In this document: positions 27,617 to 36,497 of the stretch, piece after piece
How positions within the stretch are numbered: the stretch's first letter is position 1
How the letters are laid out: the number at the start of each line of letters is the position of its first letter
DNA from: Mariniradius saccharolyticus AK6
GTDB lineage: Bacteria; Bacteroidota; Bacteroidia; Cytophagales; Cyclobacteriaceae
Reading direction: 5' to 3'
Length of the DNA stretch: 64,000 bases
NCBI RefSeq assembly: GCF_000330725.2
Contig: NZ_AMZY02000023.1
Coordinates: 1 to 64,000 of the forward strand
Made by a program: the position numbers and the translations under genes
Notes under the pieces: model-generated
Databases searched by the model: none
What the model was told of the DNA's origin: nothing
What the model saw: the letters and a program-made list of their open reading frames with translations, nothing else

Positions 27617-28217
27617 CTCTGTAAATTTCAATTATTGCCAAGACGGACTAAAGTACAAAGGGGTTTCCTGAAAAACGATGTAGAAGGAAAATATTTTCCC
27701 TATTCCTACTTAAGGGTACGCAGGTAATCAATTCGCGCATTCGTGGCTATTGGATTTCTCGCAAAGACAGCGAAGGTGCAGAGAACGCTAAATAAGTAGC
27801 AGTGGGCAGTCGCGGTAGGCAGGGAATCCCATTCGCTCATTCGTGGCTATTGGATTTCTCGCAAAGACAGCGAAGGTGCAGAGAACGCTATATAAGTAGC
27901 AGTGGGCAGGGAATCCCATTCGTGAATTGGTGGCTATCGGATTTCTCGCAAAGACAGCGAAGGCAAGTGCCCTACTGTTCTCTTTTTTTCTTTGCGTCTC
28001 TGCGTCTTTTTGTGTGCCCCATTTCAAGTATGCCAAGACTGCGAAGGCGCGAGGAACGCAAATGCGCATTTGTCAAAACTCACGGCATTATTCCTTGGCG
28101 TCTTTGCGTCTCTGCGAGAAATAAACCTGTGCCCTTTGCACCTCTGTTTGCTTTGCGAGCCTCAAGGCTGTGGTTTCGTCCAGTTTTTTTAGATTTACGC
28201 TTCGATCATCCTTGTCC
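27617..28217. repeat. Intergenic repeat block B (100-bp direct repeats plus inverted matches)
   Basis: A 600-bp gap. Direct copies of a 100-bp unit begin at 27739 and 27839 and are nearly identical over TTCGTGGCTATTGG, TTTCTCGCAAAGACAGCGAA, GAGAACGCTA and GTAGCAGTGGGCAG. A partial third copy covers about 27930-27965. To the right, 27985-28165 holds inverted matches (CTTTGCGTCTCTGCG and GTCTCTGCGAGAAA). Apparent short open frames read through the repeat units and are not credible genes. Confidence 0.85.
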
Positions 28218-29909
28218 ATGCGAAAAAGCTTCCTTCTCTTTGCCATTTTTTCCCTTTGCGCGCTCTCGGAATCCCTTGCCCAAGGCGCCTATATTCCCTA
28301 TAACAGGGACTACTACCACCTGCTCGAACGCTACGAAATCCTCAGCGGCAAAAACAACCCTCACTTCCACACCGGCTTCAAACCCTACCGAAGGGATGAA
28401 GTAGGGGCGTTTTTGGACACGCTGCTTAAAGGTGATACCGACCTCAGTGAAGCGGACGTTTTCAACCTTCGCTACCTGACGCAGGACAACTGGGAGTTTA
28501 TGTCGGGCGAAATGCCCAAATCCCGCAAACCGCTATTCAAGGCCCTCTACAAAAACCCCGCAGACTTTGCCTACTACCGCGATTCGGTCCTGGATATACG
28601 TATCAACCCAGTCCTATACCTCTCCGCCGGCTTCGAACCCGATCAAGACAAGATGCGGGTCCAAAACTCCCGGGGCGCGGAAATTCGTGGCAGCATCGAC
28701 CGCAAGGTGGCATTCTATTCCTACTTCACGACTTCGCAGGCGATCTTCCCCTCTTGGGTCAAGGACTACATAGAGCATAGCGGAGCCGTCCCGGGCGAAG
28801 GATTCTGGAAACGCTACGAGGAGGAAGGCTACGGCTACTTCTCCGCCAGGGGGCATATCAGCTTCAACTTTACCCGTCATATCCAGGCCCAACTTGGCCA
28901 CGACCGTAACTTTGTCGGTGAAGGCTACCGCTCGATGATCTTGTCGGATTTTTCCAATCCCTACATGTTTTTCAAGCTCAACACCAAAATCTGGCGCTTC
29001 CAACTCACCAACCTATGGGCGCAGCAGACCGCGGATATCATCTTCGACGGTCAAGGTCGCCCCACGGACGCTCGCTACCCACAAAAGTGGTTTTCGCTCT
29101 ACCGCCTTGGCACCAACATCGCCAAAAACTTCAACCTGGGCCTCTTTCAGTCCGTGATGAAAAACGAGTTTGACTGGAACTACCTCAACCCCATCATCTT
29201 CTACCGCTGGGTGGAGCACCAACTCGGCACCCCGGACAAGGTCATGATCGGCACCGACGTCAAGTGGAACCTTGTGCCCGGCATGCAGTTCTACGGGCAG
29301 TTTGCCTTGGATGAGTTTGTCTTTGATGAGTTCTTTGGCATCAGTGGCAAAAACTCCATCCGCAACAAGCACAGCATCCAGGCAGGGCTCAAGTTCATCG
29401 AGCTCTTTAAAGTCTCCAACCTCGACCTCCAACTCGAGTACAACCAATCCCGACCCTATACCTACCAGGAAAAATTCCCCTACCAGTCCTACTCCAATTA
29501 CCGTACGCCGCTGACCCATCCCCTCGGGGCCAATTTCCGCGAGGCAATCGCCCTGATACGGTACCAGCCGGAGTTCCTTCCCCGTCTGTACGCGACCTTT
29601 ACCGGGCTGTACCAGTTCTATGGGGACGACCCCTCTCCCGAGGTGAACTTCGGCAAGGATGTCCTGAAAAACCGCACCAATCCCGGGACAGGCATTGGCC
29701 TCTACAACAATGTCATCGGCCAGGGTATCCAAAACGACGGGATACAGGCCAACCTGAACCTGAGCTACATGATCAAGCAGAATATCTTCCTCGACTTCAG
29801 CCATACCTACCGCAGCCGGACGACCGAAGGCATCAGCACGCCCCAAAGCACCGGCTTTACGCAGTTTTCCCTCAGGGTTAATGCGATTAGGAGGGATTTT
29901 AATTTTTAG
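28218..29909 (+). CDS. Wzi/RemB-like outer-membrane protein
   Basis: About 563 residues from ATG 28218; a GTG 16 codons upstream is also open, but the ATG gives a clean signal peptide ending ESLAQ. The mature protein is strand-rich, with a capsule-assembly Wzi-like signature around LGHDRNFVGEGYRSMILSDF, followed by repeated amphipathic strands (NFNLGLFQSVMKNEF, LQLEYNQSRPYTYQ) and a C-terminal FSLRVNAIRRDFNF. Homologs include the gliding/adhesion protein RemB of Flavobacterium and Wzi of E. coli. A role in surface polysaccharide attachment or gliding is family-based inference. No gliding or capsule genes are adjacent. Confidence 0.78.
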   Translation: MRKSFLLFAIFSLCALSESLAQGAYIPYNRDYYHLLERYEILSGKNNPHFHTGFKPYRRDEVGAFLDTLLKGDTDLSEADVFNLRYLTQDNWEFMSGEMPKSRKPLFKALYKNPADFAYYRDSVLDIRINPVLYLSAGFEPDQDKMRVQNSRGAEIRGSIDRKVAFYSYFTTSQAIFPSWVKDYIEHSGAVPGEGFWKRYEEEGYGYFSARGHISFNFTRHIQAQLGHDRNFVGEGYRSMILSDFSNPYMFFKLNTKIWRFQLTNLWAQQTADIIFDGQGRPTDARYPQKWFSLYRLGTNIAKNFNLGLFQSVMKNEFDWNYLNPIIFYRWVEHQLGTPDKVMIGTDVKWNLVPGMQFYGQFALDEFVFDEFFGISGKNSIRNKHSIQAGLKFIELFKVSNLDLQLEYNQSRPYTYQEKFPYQSYSNYRTPLTHPLGANFREAIALIRYQPEFLPRLYATFTGLYQFYGDDPSPEVNFGKDVLKNRTNPGTGIGLYNNVIGQGIQNDGIQANLNLSYMIKQNIFLDFSHTYRSRTTEGISTPQSTGFTQFSLRVNAIRRDFNF

Positions 29910-29928
29910 GGAAGGGAGATCGGATATA

Positions 29929-29953
29929 GGTTACTGAGTTATTGGGTTATTGG
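29929..29953 (+). repeat. AGTTATTG repeat remnant
   Basis: AGTTATTG occurs exactly at 29937-29944, followed by the near copy GGTTATTG. It lies in the short gap after the Wzi-like gene, in the same orientation as the array at 5214. Confidence 0.6.
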
Positions 29954-30059
29954 AAAACCAGCAGTATAGCCTTACTGCATCCATTCATGCTAGGGCATCG
30001 AGCACCTGACCCTCTTCCCCAAAAAATCCCTAACTTGCAGCCCGAACATCTTGCTGTCC

Positions 30060-31892
30060 ATGAATACCTACCTCCGGATATTGTCGTATGCCAGGCCCTA
30101 CCGCCGGTATTTTCCGGTCTATGTCCTTTACACGATCTTGGCCATCGTCTTTGGCTTGCTGAATTTTACGCTGCTCAAGCCGCTTTTTGACGTGATCTTC
30201 GAGCAGGTCGGACCCGGCGAGATGGACAAATACCTGACCAAGCCTGCGTTCTCCTTTTCCCTGGCGTATTTCATGCACATGTTCAACCATTACTTTTTGC
30301 AAATTGCCGAGATCTATGGGAAGTTTGGCACCTTGGTCTATGTCTGCATCATCATCGTCATATCGGTCTTTCTTTCCAACCTCTTTACTTACCTCTCGGG
30401 TGTCGTATTGGCCAAGGTCCGTGCAGAAGTCATCAAAAAGATGCGTCTGGATATTTTCCAAAAAACCACCCAAATGCACATCGGATTTTTCTCCAATGAG
30501 CGGAAGGGAGACCTGATGTCCAAGATGACCAACGATATCCAAGAGGTGGAAAACAGCATCGTGCAGTCGCTTCGGGTGGTTTTCAAGGAACCCGCCACGA
30601 TCATCCTGTACTTTGCGGTCCTGTTTTTCATGTCGGTCAAGCTTACACTCTTTACCATCCTCATCATCCCGATCTCGGGCGCGATTATCGGTGGGATTAC
30701 CCGCAGGCTCCGCAAAACAGCCATCGAAAGCCAGGAATCCCTTGGCCGTATCGTCAATATCCTCGATGAGACCATCGGCGGTATGCGGGTAATCAAGGCA
30801 TTTGGCGCGCAATCATATGTAACCGGGAAGTTTGACGAGGAGACGGACAACTACTCCAATGTAAACATTTCCATGGCCCGCAAAAACGAGCTGGCTTCAC
30901 CGATTTCACAGTTTTTGGGGGTATTTGTGGTAGCAGGTATCCTGCTTTACGGGGGTAGCCTGGTCCTGGGAAATGCCTCCGACCTGAGCGCCTCGGATTT
31001 CATCACTTACATCATCATCTTTACCCAAGTCCTCAATCCAGCCAAGGAAATCTCCCGGGCCGCGAGTAGCATCCAGCGCGGTCTAGCATCGGCGGAGCGG
31101 ATTTTCGCAGTGGTGGATACCCCTAGCGATATCCAAAATCGCCCCAACGCGAAACCAGTATCGGCATTTTCTCAATCAATCACCTTCCAAAACGTCTCCT
31201 TCAAGTACGAAAAGGAAACCGTTCTTTCGGAGGTCAACTTCACCCTGGAAAAAGGAAAAACCATCGCGCTCGTCGGGCCATCGGGTGGCGGCAAGTCCAC
31301 CATCGCGGACTTGGTGCCTCGTTTTTACGATCCCAGTGAAGGCCGGGTATTGCTGGACGGCACAGACCTGCGGGATTTGGATCTGGCGCAACTCAGAGGG
31401 CTCATGGGCATCGTGACCCAGGAATCCATCCTCTTCAACGATACGGTTTTCAATAACATCGCCTTTGGGCTGGAAGGCATATCCGAAGAAAAAGTCATGG
31501 AGGCAGCCAAAATCGCCAATGCCCACGAGTTTATCGTCCAACTTGAAAACGGCTACCATTCCAATATTGGCGAGCGGGGTTCCAAGCTCTCCGGCGGACA
31601 AAGGCAACGCCTTAGCATCGCGCGTGCCGTGCTGAAAAACCCGCCGATTCTGATCTTGGATGAAGCTACATCCGCCCTGGATTCCGAATCCGAGCGCCTG
31701 GTACAGGACGCCTTGACCAAGCTGATGACCAATAGGACGACTTTGGTCATAGCCCACCGCCTGAGCACGATTCAGCACGCCGACGAAATCCTCGTGATCA
31801 AGAAGGGTGAAATCGTGCAGCGCGGCACACACAGCCAACTCATCGCAGAAGAGGGCTTGTACAAGAAACTTTCCAGCATCCAGGCAGTTTAA
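30060..31892 (+). CDS. ABC exporter, fused membrane and ATPase domains (MsbA-like)
   Basis: About 610 residues from ATG 30060 (a TTG three codons upstream is open). It is a half-transporter with six membrane helices (1-330) and a C-terminal ATPase. The ATPase has Walker A GPSGGGKST, the signature LSGGQRQRLS, Walker B ILILDEATSALDS and the H-loop VIAHRLSTI. The most similar known group exports lipids or drugs, MsbA being the lipid A flippase. It works as a homodimer or with a partner. The small gene that follows lies 33 nt downstream and may be co-transcribed. Confidence 0.88.
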   Translation: MNTYLRILSYARPYRRYFPVYVLYTILAIVFGLLNFTLLKPLFDVIFEQVGPGEMDKYLTKPAFSFSLAYFMHMFNHYFLQIAEIYGKFGTLVYVCIIIVISVFLSNLFTYLSGVVLAKVRAEVIKKMRLDIFQKTTQMHIGFFSNERKGDLMSKMTNDIQEVENSIVQSLRVVFKEPATIILYFAVLFFMSVKLTLFTILIIPISGAIIGGITRRLRKTAIESQESLGRIVNILDETIGGMRVIKAFGAQSYVTGKFDEETDNYSNVNISMARKNELASPISQFLGVFVVAGILLYGGSLVLGNASDLSASDFITYIIIFTQVLNPAKEISRAASSIQRGLASAERIFAVVDTPSDIQNRPNAKPVSAFSQSITFQNVSFKYEKETVLSEVNFTLEKGKTIALVGPSGGGKSTIADLVPRFYDPSEGRVLLDGTDLRDLDLAQLRGLMGIVTQESILFNDTVFNNIAFGLEGISEEKVMEAAKIANAHEFIVQLENGYHSNIGERGSKLSGGQRQRLSIARAVLKNPPILILDEATSALDSESERLVQDALTKLMTNRTTLVIAHRLSTIQHADEILVIKKGEIVQRGTHSQLIAEEGLYKKLSSIQAV

Positions 31893-31925
31893 CTATATTG
31901 GCACCATTTCTAAAACGCCCTACCT

Positions 31926-32291
31926 ATGAAACAAATCAATCGTATCTCGCATCTATTGGTCGCATTATTTTTTGGTGTTTCACTCGTGTTTTTCCTCGCT
32001 TTTGATTCCCTAAAGGGGATTTTCAGGGTCGAAGAATTGAACACTTACCTTGTCACCAATTTTCTATGGATCGGCCTGTTCCTGTTTCTTATTTCCTGGG
32101 GCACCGATAAAATCGTCCGAAACAACCTCGAGAGTGAGATTTCCAAGAAAGAAACAGAGAAAAATGAGTTGAAGGCCAAACTTTACGACTTTGAGCAAGG
32201 GGTCAAGCTGCGCAACATCGAGCAGAAGTTGGACAAGCTTACAGAAGAAAAAGAGGCAAAGGGAATCCGTCCGAGACAAAATTTCACATAA
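31926..32291 (+). CDS. Small two-helix membrane protein with coiled coil
   Basis: A 121-residue protein with two membrane segments (about 9-27 and 44-62) followed by a charged coiled coil (about 70-110, rich in Glu and Lys). A short tail ends IRPRQNFT. I do not recognise the family. It follows an ABC exporter by 33 nt and is followed by a terminator, so it may be the last gene of that transcript. The TATATTGG box at 31895-31902 could also give it its own promoter. Confidence 0.75.
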   Translation: MKQINRISHLLVALFFGVSLVFFLAFDSLKGIFRVEELNTYLVTNFLWIGLFLFLISWGTDKIVRNNLESEISKKETEKNELKAKLYDFEQGVKLRNIEQKLDKLTEEKEAKGIRPRQNFT

Positions 32292-32322
32292 CTAAAGCAT
32301 CTTATACAAAATTGGCTAAATT

Positions 32323-32349
32323 AGGGAATCAATTAGGTTCCCTTTTTTT
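32323..32349 (+). terminator. Terminator after the small membrane protein
   Basis: AGGGAATC (32323-32330) pairs with GGTTCCCT (32336-32343, one G-T pair) around a 5-nt loop, followed by seven T (32343-32349). It lies 32 nt after the stop codon at 32291 and before the comM ATG. Confidence 0.75.
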
Positions 32350-32370
32350 ATCCTCAAAAAACCCTGCAAA

Positions 32371-33909
32371 ATGGTTTCAAAAGCCTTTGGAAGTGCCGTC
32401 TCCGGAGTCGATGCCAAGCTCATCACGATTGAAGTGAATGTGGGCCAAGGCACCAGTTTTTTCATGGTTGGCCTGCCGGATAGTGCGGTGAAGGAAAGTC
32501 AGCAGCGGGTGGAATCCGCTCTCAAGCACTTTGGCTACCGCATGCCGAGACAAAAGGTCGTCGTCAACCTCGCCCCCGCCGATATCCGCAAGGAAGGTTC
32601 TGCCTATGACCTTCCGATCGCTTTGGGAATCCTCAAAGCCTCAGAACAAGTCGGCTTCCCCGAACTCGAGCAATACATCATTATGGGCGAGTTGTCCTTG
32701 GACGGTTTTCTCAGGCCGATCAAAGGCGCGCTTCCCATCGCCATTGAAGCCCGGAAAAAGGGATTCAAAGGATTCATACTTCCGTTGGAGAATGCCTCCG
32801 AAGCGTCCATCGTCAACAAGCTCGACGTCATTGGGGTCAATACCCTGGATGAGGCGATTCAATTTTTGGAAGGCCAACTCGAGATCACTCCCCTTGTCAC
32901 CGACACCCGGGATATCTTTTACAATTCCTTGGAGCATGCTGAGTTTGACTTTGCCGATGTGCAAGGACAGGAAAACATCAAGCGGGCGATGGAAATCGCG
33001 GCAGCGGGTGGGCACAATGTCATCATGATAGGTCCTCCCGGCGCGGGCAAGACCATGCTGGCCAAAAGACTTCCCTCTATCCTGCCGCCACTCAGCCTAC
33101 AGGAAGCATTGGAAACGACCAAGATCCATTCCGTCGCCGGAAAATTGGGAAAACACGCCGCGCTGATTGCGCAGCGGCCCTTTCGGTCCCCGCACCATAC
33201 CATTTCGGATGTAGCCTTGGTCGGAGGAGGCGGCAATCCACAGCCGGGAGAGATCTCACTTTCGCACAACGGTGTGCTCTTTTTGGATGAGTTGCCTGAG
33301 TTCAAGCGTACCGTGCTCGAGGTGATGCGGCAGCCCCTCGAGGAACGAAAGGTCACGATCTCCCGGGCAAAAGTCTCCGTGGACTATCCGGCTAATTTTA
33401 TGCTCATCGCGAGCATGAACCCCTGTCCCTGCGGCTACTACAACCATCCCGAAAAAGAATGTGTCTGCGGCCCGGGCGTGGTGCAACGGTATTTGAACAA
33501 AATCAGCGGTCCGTTGTTGGACAGGATAGACTTGCATGTCGAAGTGACTCCTGTGAAGTTTGAGGAAATGACCTCGACACGCAAAACAGAGTCGAGCAAG
33601 TCTATCCGAGAAAGGGTAATCGCGGGGCGGGAGGTGCAGATGCGGAGATTTGCAGACAACCCAGAAGTCCATTGCAATGCGATGATGCCTTCACACCTCG
33701 TAAAGGAAGTTTGCCAAATCAACGAGGCTGGAAAGGCGCTGCTGAAAACCGCCATGGAGCGATTGGGACTTTCCGCACGGGCCTATGATCGAATACTAAA
33801 AGTATCTAGAACAATCGCCGACCTCGGGCAAAGTGAACAGATCAAAGTAGAACATTTGGCGGAAGCGATACAATACAGAAGTTTGGATCGTGAAGGATGG
33901 GCTGGATGA
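32371..33909 (+). CDS. YifB/ComM family AAA+ ATPase (Mg-chelatase-like)
   Basis: A 512-residue protein with the full ComM layout. The N-terminal lid (1-180) carries GLPDSAVKESQQRVESAL and PADIRKEGSAYDLPIALG. The AAA+ core has GPPGAGKTMLAKRL (Walker A), the HSVAG and RSPHHTISDVALVGGG segments and LFLDELPEF (Walker B). A C-terminal helical domain has the cysteine-rich CPCGYYNHPEKECVC zinc-like motif. ComM is a DNA branch-migration helicase in natural transformation; the zinc motif is typical. It seems monocistronic. Confidence 0.92.
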   Translation: MVSKAFGSAVSGVDAKLITIEVNVGQGTSFFMVGLPDSAVKESQQRVESALKHFGYRMPRQKVVVNLAPADIRKEGSAYDLPIALGILKASEQVGFPELEQYIIMGELSLDGFLRPIKGALPIAIEARKKGFKGFILPLENASEASIVNKLDVIGVNTLDEAIQFLEGQLEITPLVTDTRDIFYNSLEHAEFDFADVQGQENIKRAMEIAAAGGHNVIMIGPPGAGKTMLAKRLPSILPPLSLQEALETTKIHSVAGKLGKHAALIAQRPFRSPHHTISDVALVGGGGNPQPGEISLSHNGVLFLDELPEFKRTVLEVMRQPLEERKVTISRAKVSVDYPANFMLIASMNPCPCGYYNHPEKECVCGPGVVQRYLNKISGPLLDRIDLHVEVTPVKFEEMTSTRKTESSKSIRERVIAGREVQMRRFADNPEVHCNAMMPSHLVKEVCQINEAGKALLKTAMERLGLSARAYDRILKVSRTIADLGQSEQIKVEHLAEAIQYRSLDREGWAG

Positions 33910-34043
33910 TTAGGATTTTGAAAAAAATCAATAAACAAGGAAATAATCTAGAAAAAATTATATAATCCAGAAAATCCTGAGTAATTTTCATGCAATCCGA
34001 AATAGTTGCCTCGGTCACCCTTTTTAAACTTACCCTATACCCC

Positions 34044-34071
34044 AAAAAAAAGGCTGTTTCTGACAGCCTTT
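34044..34071 (-). terminator. Terminator of the trans-sulfuration gene
   Basis: AAAGGCTGT (34049-34057) pairs with ACAGCCTTT (34063-34071), loop TTCTG. On the minus strand it is followed by a T run (complement of 34044-34050). It overlaps the stop codon of the adjacent gene. Confidence 0.85.
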
Positions 34072-35173
34072 ATTTCTGTAAAGCCTCGGCCAAATCTTCC
34101 AGCAAATCATCCAAATGCTCCAAGCCGACAGATACACGGATCAAATTCTGCGGTGTTTTGGTATTCGGCCCCTCTACTGCAGCCCTCCGCTCGACCAAAC
34201 TCTCGACCCCGCCAAGGCTCGTTGCATTCGTGAAATAGTGCAATTTGGAAATTACCGCATCCGCGTCTGCTGCATCACCTTTGACCAGAAATGACAGCAT
34301 TCCCCCAAATCCGCTCATCTGCGAAGCCGCGATGGCGTGATTGGGATGACTTTTCAAACCTGGATAAAATACGCGTTCAACGCTGGCATGTTGGGAGAGA
34401 AACTCTGAAATGATGCCCGCATTCTCCGCGTGGCCTTTCATCCGGTAAGCCAACGTCTTGATGCTCCTGACCAATAAATAAGTGTCAAAAGGCGAAGGGA
34501 CTGCTCCTCCTACGTGTTGGACGAAGCGAATCCTTTCCCAAAAGGCATTTTTTGATCGGGTCATCAACGCACCACCGAGGATATCACTGTGCCCGCCAAG
34601 GTACTTGGTACTGCTATGCATGACAATGTCTGCGCCAAGCAAAATTGGATTTTGGAAAACCGGTGAAGCAAATGTATTGTCGCAAGCAAGCCAAGCGCCT
34701 TTTTCTTTTGCCAGCTTCGCAACTGCCCGGATGTCAGAGATTTTCAAAAGGGGATTGGAAGGGGTTTCCACCCAAACCAACCTTGTGTTGGATTTGAATG
34801 CATCGCCCACAGCCTGTAAATCCGACATGTCTACAAAATCCACTTCCAAGATGCCACGCAGCATTTCCTCGAGCTGCTTCCGGATACCATGGTACATATC
34901 ATCAGGCGCAATGATATGCGAACCCGGTTCCAAAGCCTGAAACACCGCCAAGGCGGCAGCATTCCCCGATGAAAAGGCAGCAGCGTCTTCCGCATGTTCG
35001 AGTTTTGCCAATAGAGTTTCCAATGCCGTACGATTGGGATTGGAGGCGCGGGTGTACATGTGCGCTCCGTTTCCATGCTCAAAGGTCGTCGCGGTGGTGA
35101 TAGGCTGCACGGCAGGTCTGTTGGTATCTGTAATGATATTGCCGGCGTGGATGGAGAGGGTTTCTAGGCGCAT
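34070..35173 (-). CDS. Trans-sulfuration PLP enzyme (cystathionine gamma-synthase/lyase family)
   Basis: A 367-residue Cys/Met-metabolism PLP enzyme, somewhat shorter than the 380-400 usual. Motifs are LSIHAGN at the start, MYTRASNPNRTALE, SSGNAAALAVFQAL, the VWVETPSNPLLK segment, the cofactor Asp in LACDNTFASP and the PLP-lysine in HSSTKYLGGHSD. Cystathionine gamma-synthase, gamma-lyase and methionine gamma-lyase share these motifs, so the exact reaction is open. It is monocistronic, ending at its own terminator. Confidence 0.9.
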   Translation of the reverse strand: MRLETLSIHAGNIITDTNRPAVQPITTATTFEHGNGAHMYTRASNPNRTALETLLAKLEHAEDAAAFSSGNAAALAVFQALEPGSHIIAPDDMYHGIRKQLEEMLRGILEVDFVDMSDLQAVGDAFKSNTRLVWVETPSNPLLKISDIRAVAKLAKEKGAWLACDNTFASPVFQNPILLGADIVMHSSTKYLGGHSDILGGALMTRSKNAFWERIRFVQHVGGAVPSPFDTYLLVRSIKTLAYRMKGHAENAGIISEFLSQHASVERVFYPGLKSHPNHAIAASQMSGFGGMLSFLVKGDAADADAVISKLHYFTNATSLGGVESLVERRAAVEGPNTKTPQNLIRVSVGLEHLDDLLEDLAEALQK

Positions 35174-35441
35174 CGTAACTTCATTTTCCCAAACTTAACA
35201 CTTACAAAAACAAAAAGCGGGAATTTTGCCACGAAGACACCAATACTTGTGTACCTAAGAAGAGCTAATCCACTTGCCAATCGATTTTTAAATTTGGGAA
35301 ATTCAGAGCCTAGAGTCACATAATCATCTAAAAGGCTAGGGCCCAATTTCAGTTAGGAAAGCACCTAGAGGAATTACAAAAGGCTATCCTACCACTTACA
35401 CCTTAATCGGGATGTTACCGCTTTGAATGCCAAATCCATTA
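35174..35441. other. Gene-free gap
   Basis: This AT-rich 268-bp gap between two minus-strand genes has no supported coding sequence. I see no repeat or clear terminator. Promoter elements for the trans-sulfuration gene may be here, but none is convincing. Confidence 0.5.
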
Positions 35442-35882
35442 TCAGTCGAAAGAGTACCTTTTTCCGAATTTGCCAACCAACCAGCGGATCACTACACCGA
35501 TTAAGACCACAGCAACTCCAATAAATAACTCCAACTGGATTACTGCTAACGTACCTCTGTCCGGGTTCTGCCAACTTCCACCGTTATCCGCCCAATTCCT
35601 AAAATGTAAAAAAATCGAAAGCCCAATTCCAATCACCATTAAAAATCCAATTATGATTTGGTCCCTAAATGAGGTGTCTTTTATATATCTATTGCCAATG
35701 ATCACTAGATAAATTGGCAAAACAATCATGTTAAAGAGGCTTTCAAAAATTGTCGCTTTCGTACTTAAAGTTATATCCATTGTTTTCCAAAAATTTCCAA
35801 TTACCAAGTGGAAAACAACCACTGGAATTATGATCCACAAGACCAATGCTACCCAGTCCTCACTCTTAATTCTTGTATTCAT
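35442..35882 (-). CDS. Small multi-pass membrane protein, unknown function
   Basis: About 146 residues from ATG 35882; a TTG nine codons upstream is also open. Four hydrophobic segments lie near 13-30, 47-62, 75-92 and 115-135. I recognise no family. The region is more AT-rich than the genes around it, which may hint at separate acquisition. It precedes no obvious partner. Its start lies 32 nt after the stop of the DUF4293 gene. Confidence 0.65.
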   Translation of the reverse strand: MNTRIKSEDWVALVLWIIIPVVVFHLVIGNFWKTMDITLSTKATIFESLFNMIVLPIYLVIIGNRYIKDTSFRDQIIIGFLMVIGIGLSIFLHFRNWADNGGSWQNPDRGTLAVIQLELFIGVAVVLIGVVIRWLVGKFGKRYSFD

Positions 35883-35914
35883 AAAAGACCATGGAAAAGC
35901 TGCAATCAATAATT

Positions 35915-36394
35915 TTATCGAATCCTATCCACCGACCGTACGAGCAACTCGTCCTTGCGGATAAAACGGTTGGCCAAGAGGTTGCAGATCATGCCGCCGA
36001 AGATCGCCCAAAAGCCCGTGACAAAGGCACCGCTGACGTTTGGGTTGAACTCTGCATTAGCAGTATGGCTGATATAGATGATGACGCCTATATTGACCAC
36101 CATCAGCAGGGAATTGATCATGTTCAAAAACATCTGCTTGGTCCGGTTGCGGTACTGCAGCAGGGAGAAAATCGCCAAGCCAGCGGTCAATATCGCCAAT
36201 ATGCCCGCAACTGGCCTTGACGCGGAAATCAATACGTCATTAGTGGCTGTATCGACAGTCTCAAGCTGCCATGCCGTGAGCGTCATCATCTCTGTCTGTC
36301 CGGGATTGACCTGATGCCAGATAGGAAAAACTACTACCAATATCATGGCCGCAGCCACCAGAAACAAGAACACGGTTTGGATACGTTGGATCAT
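35915..36394 (-). CDS. DUF4293 membrane protein
   Basis: A 159-residue four-helix membrane protein of the Bacteroidota-specific DUF4293 family, starting MIQRIQTVFLFLVAAAM, which is characteristic. I chose ATG 36394 rather than the open frame up to 36454 because it matches that family start and removes unrelated residues. The helices lie near 6-24, 60-78, 88-106 and 125-143, with polar sequence near 30-55. Its function is unknown. It is divergent from truA. Confidence 0.82.
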   Translation of the reverse strand: MIQRIQTVFLFLVAAAMILVVVFPIWHQVNPGQTEMMTLTAWQLETVDTATNDVLISASRPVAGILAILTAGLAIFSLLQYRNRTKQMFLNMINSLLMVVNIGVIIYISHTANAEFNPNVSGAFVTGFWAIFGGMICNLLANRFIRKDELLVRSVDRIR

Positions 36395-36480
36395 TTTTCG
36401 AAAATTTTGACAAAGAAACAGGGATAATTCCTCAATCGCAAGGAAAGTGTCCAAGGCCCGAGTTTTTCGATGCCGAGTTC

Positions 36481-36488
36481 TATCTTTG
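36481..36488 (+). promoter_or_regulatory. truA promoter
   Basis: TATCTTTG fits TAnnTTTG exactly and ends 9 nt before the truA ATG (36498). A T-rich stretch lies upstream but no clear -33 element sits 19-20 nt away. The predicted leader is only a few nucleotides. Confidence 0.55.
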
Positions 36489-36497
36489 CAGACTGGA

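Noticed and set aside
26371-28120. Insertion sequence around the 26633 gene
   Set aside because: The flanking repeats are direct and multi-copy, the gene shows no transposase features, and no target duplication was seen.
27802-28404. 200-codon plus-strand open frame over the repeats
   Set aside because: It consists of translated intergenic repeats followed by the wrong frame of the Wzi-like gene.
29013-29846. 277-codon minus-strand open frame
   Set aside because: It is antisense to the Wzi-like gene, whose signal peptide and barrel strands support the plus strand.
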